From contig JAULJL010000010.1 in assembly GCA_030761205.1 (NCBI GenBank), positions 13,611,241-13,675,240 on the forward strand: DNA of 64,000 bases, given 5' to 3'. Numbering within the stretch: the first letter of the stretch is position 1; each line of letters begins with the position of its first letter. Under the pieces are notes generated by a model that saw only the letters and a program-made list of their open reading frames with translations, ran no database searches and was not told the DNA's origin. Origin of the DNA: Fremontodendron californicum (Eukaryota > Streptophyta > Magnoliopsida > Malvales > Malvaceae). Below, one piece after another: positions 63,861 to 64,000 of the stretch. Made by a program: the position numbers and the translations under genes.

Positions 63861-64000
63861 TAATGATTTGCATATTCATAACTTTTTTCTTTTTAAAATG
63901 TTTTCCAAAAGATCGTGTTTTTTTAAAAATAAGGATATTCCCGAGTTAAAATAATTCATGAGTTCTCTGTTGGGTTTGCTGGGGAGGATATCATCAATTA

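Larger units (their letters stand above)
58905..64000 (+). repeat. Element E2 3' LTR, truncated by the window edge
   Basis: Starts TGTAGACACCTAATTTTG. The last bases of the window match E1 LTR about 55075, so roughly 0.6 kb is missing and the full LTR would be near 5.7 kb. Contains the approximately 157-bp array (59740-60560), a duplicated segment around 60830-61140, gtcattt/ccatgtcattt repeats (61850-62560) and a second short-repeat tract (63500-63860). Longer than the E1 and D LTRs mainly through these repeats. Confidence 0.88.

Overview
This 64-kb window looks like plant nuclear DNA, probably from a eudicot with a repeat-rich genome (inference). I found no ordinary host gene, tRNA or rRNA. 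Almost every base belongs to nested Ty3/gypsy LTR retrotransposons. Two lineages are present: Tat/Ogre-like elements (tRNA-Arg type primer site, LTRs of 4.6-5 kb, G-patch, second RNase H, 3'UTR minisatellites) and Athila-like elements (tRNA-Asp primer site, LTRs of about 1.5 kb, DLGA protease, FMDDF reverse transcriptase).

Layout by nesting. E2 is the outermost Tat element: integrase tail 55658-56547, 3'UTR to 58904, and a 3' LTR running off the right edge. E1, a second Tat element, sits inside the E2 integrase. Its pieces are gag 813-1795, protease and G-patch 20248-21066, RT and two RNases H 21785-23983, integrase 36034-37084, a 3'UTR split by insertions up to 50823, and a 3' LTR 50824-55657. 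E1 carries many stops and frameshifts. Five insertions split E1: (C) an Athila-type LTR ending at 812; (D) an 18.4-kb minus-strand Ogre-like element at 1796-20242 with two gag-type ORFs and no pol; (A) a 12.0-kb Athila-like element at 23984-36028; (F) a 1.54-kb solo LTR at 37296-38835; (B) an 8.8-kb deleted relative of A at 39702-48549. A, B, D and F are each bounded by TG...CA ends and a perfect 5-bp target-site duplication (TTGGG, ATAAC, CCCTG, CTTTC).

The most striking content is in A. It has an intact 1786-codon gag-pol ORF. Where Athila elements normally carry an env-like gene it has two other ORFs. One is a 178-aa basic, cysteine-rich protein behind a strong splice-acceptor-like tract. 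The other is an intact, intronless 229-aa LOG-family cytokinin-activating enzyme. B lacks the LOG segment exactly between two copies of an 8-bp repeat, and also lacks 828 codons of pol in frame. The inferred picture is a recently active retrotransposon that captured a hormone-activating enzyme, with a gag-protease-only derivative beside it.

The noncoding parts of the Tat elements hold three layers of tandem repeat: an approximately 157-bp array inside the LTRs of D, E1 and E2, short LTR repeats, and 3'UTR minisatellites of about 60-120 bp. All coordinates, TSDs and motifs were read by eye. Family names rest on recognised motifs, not on database searches.
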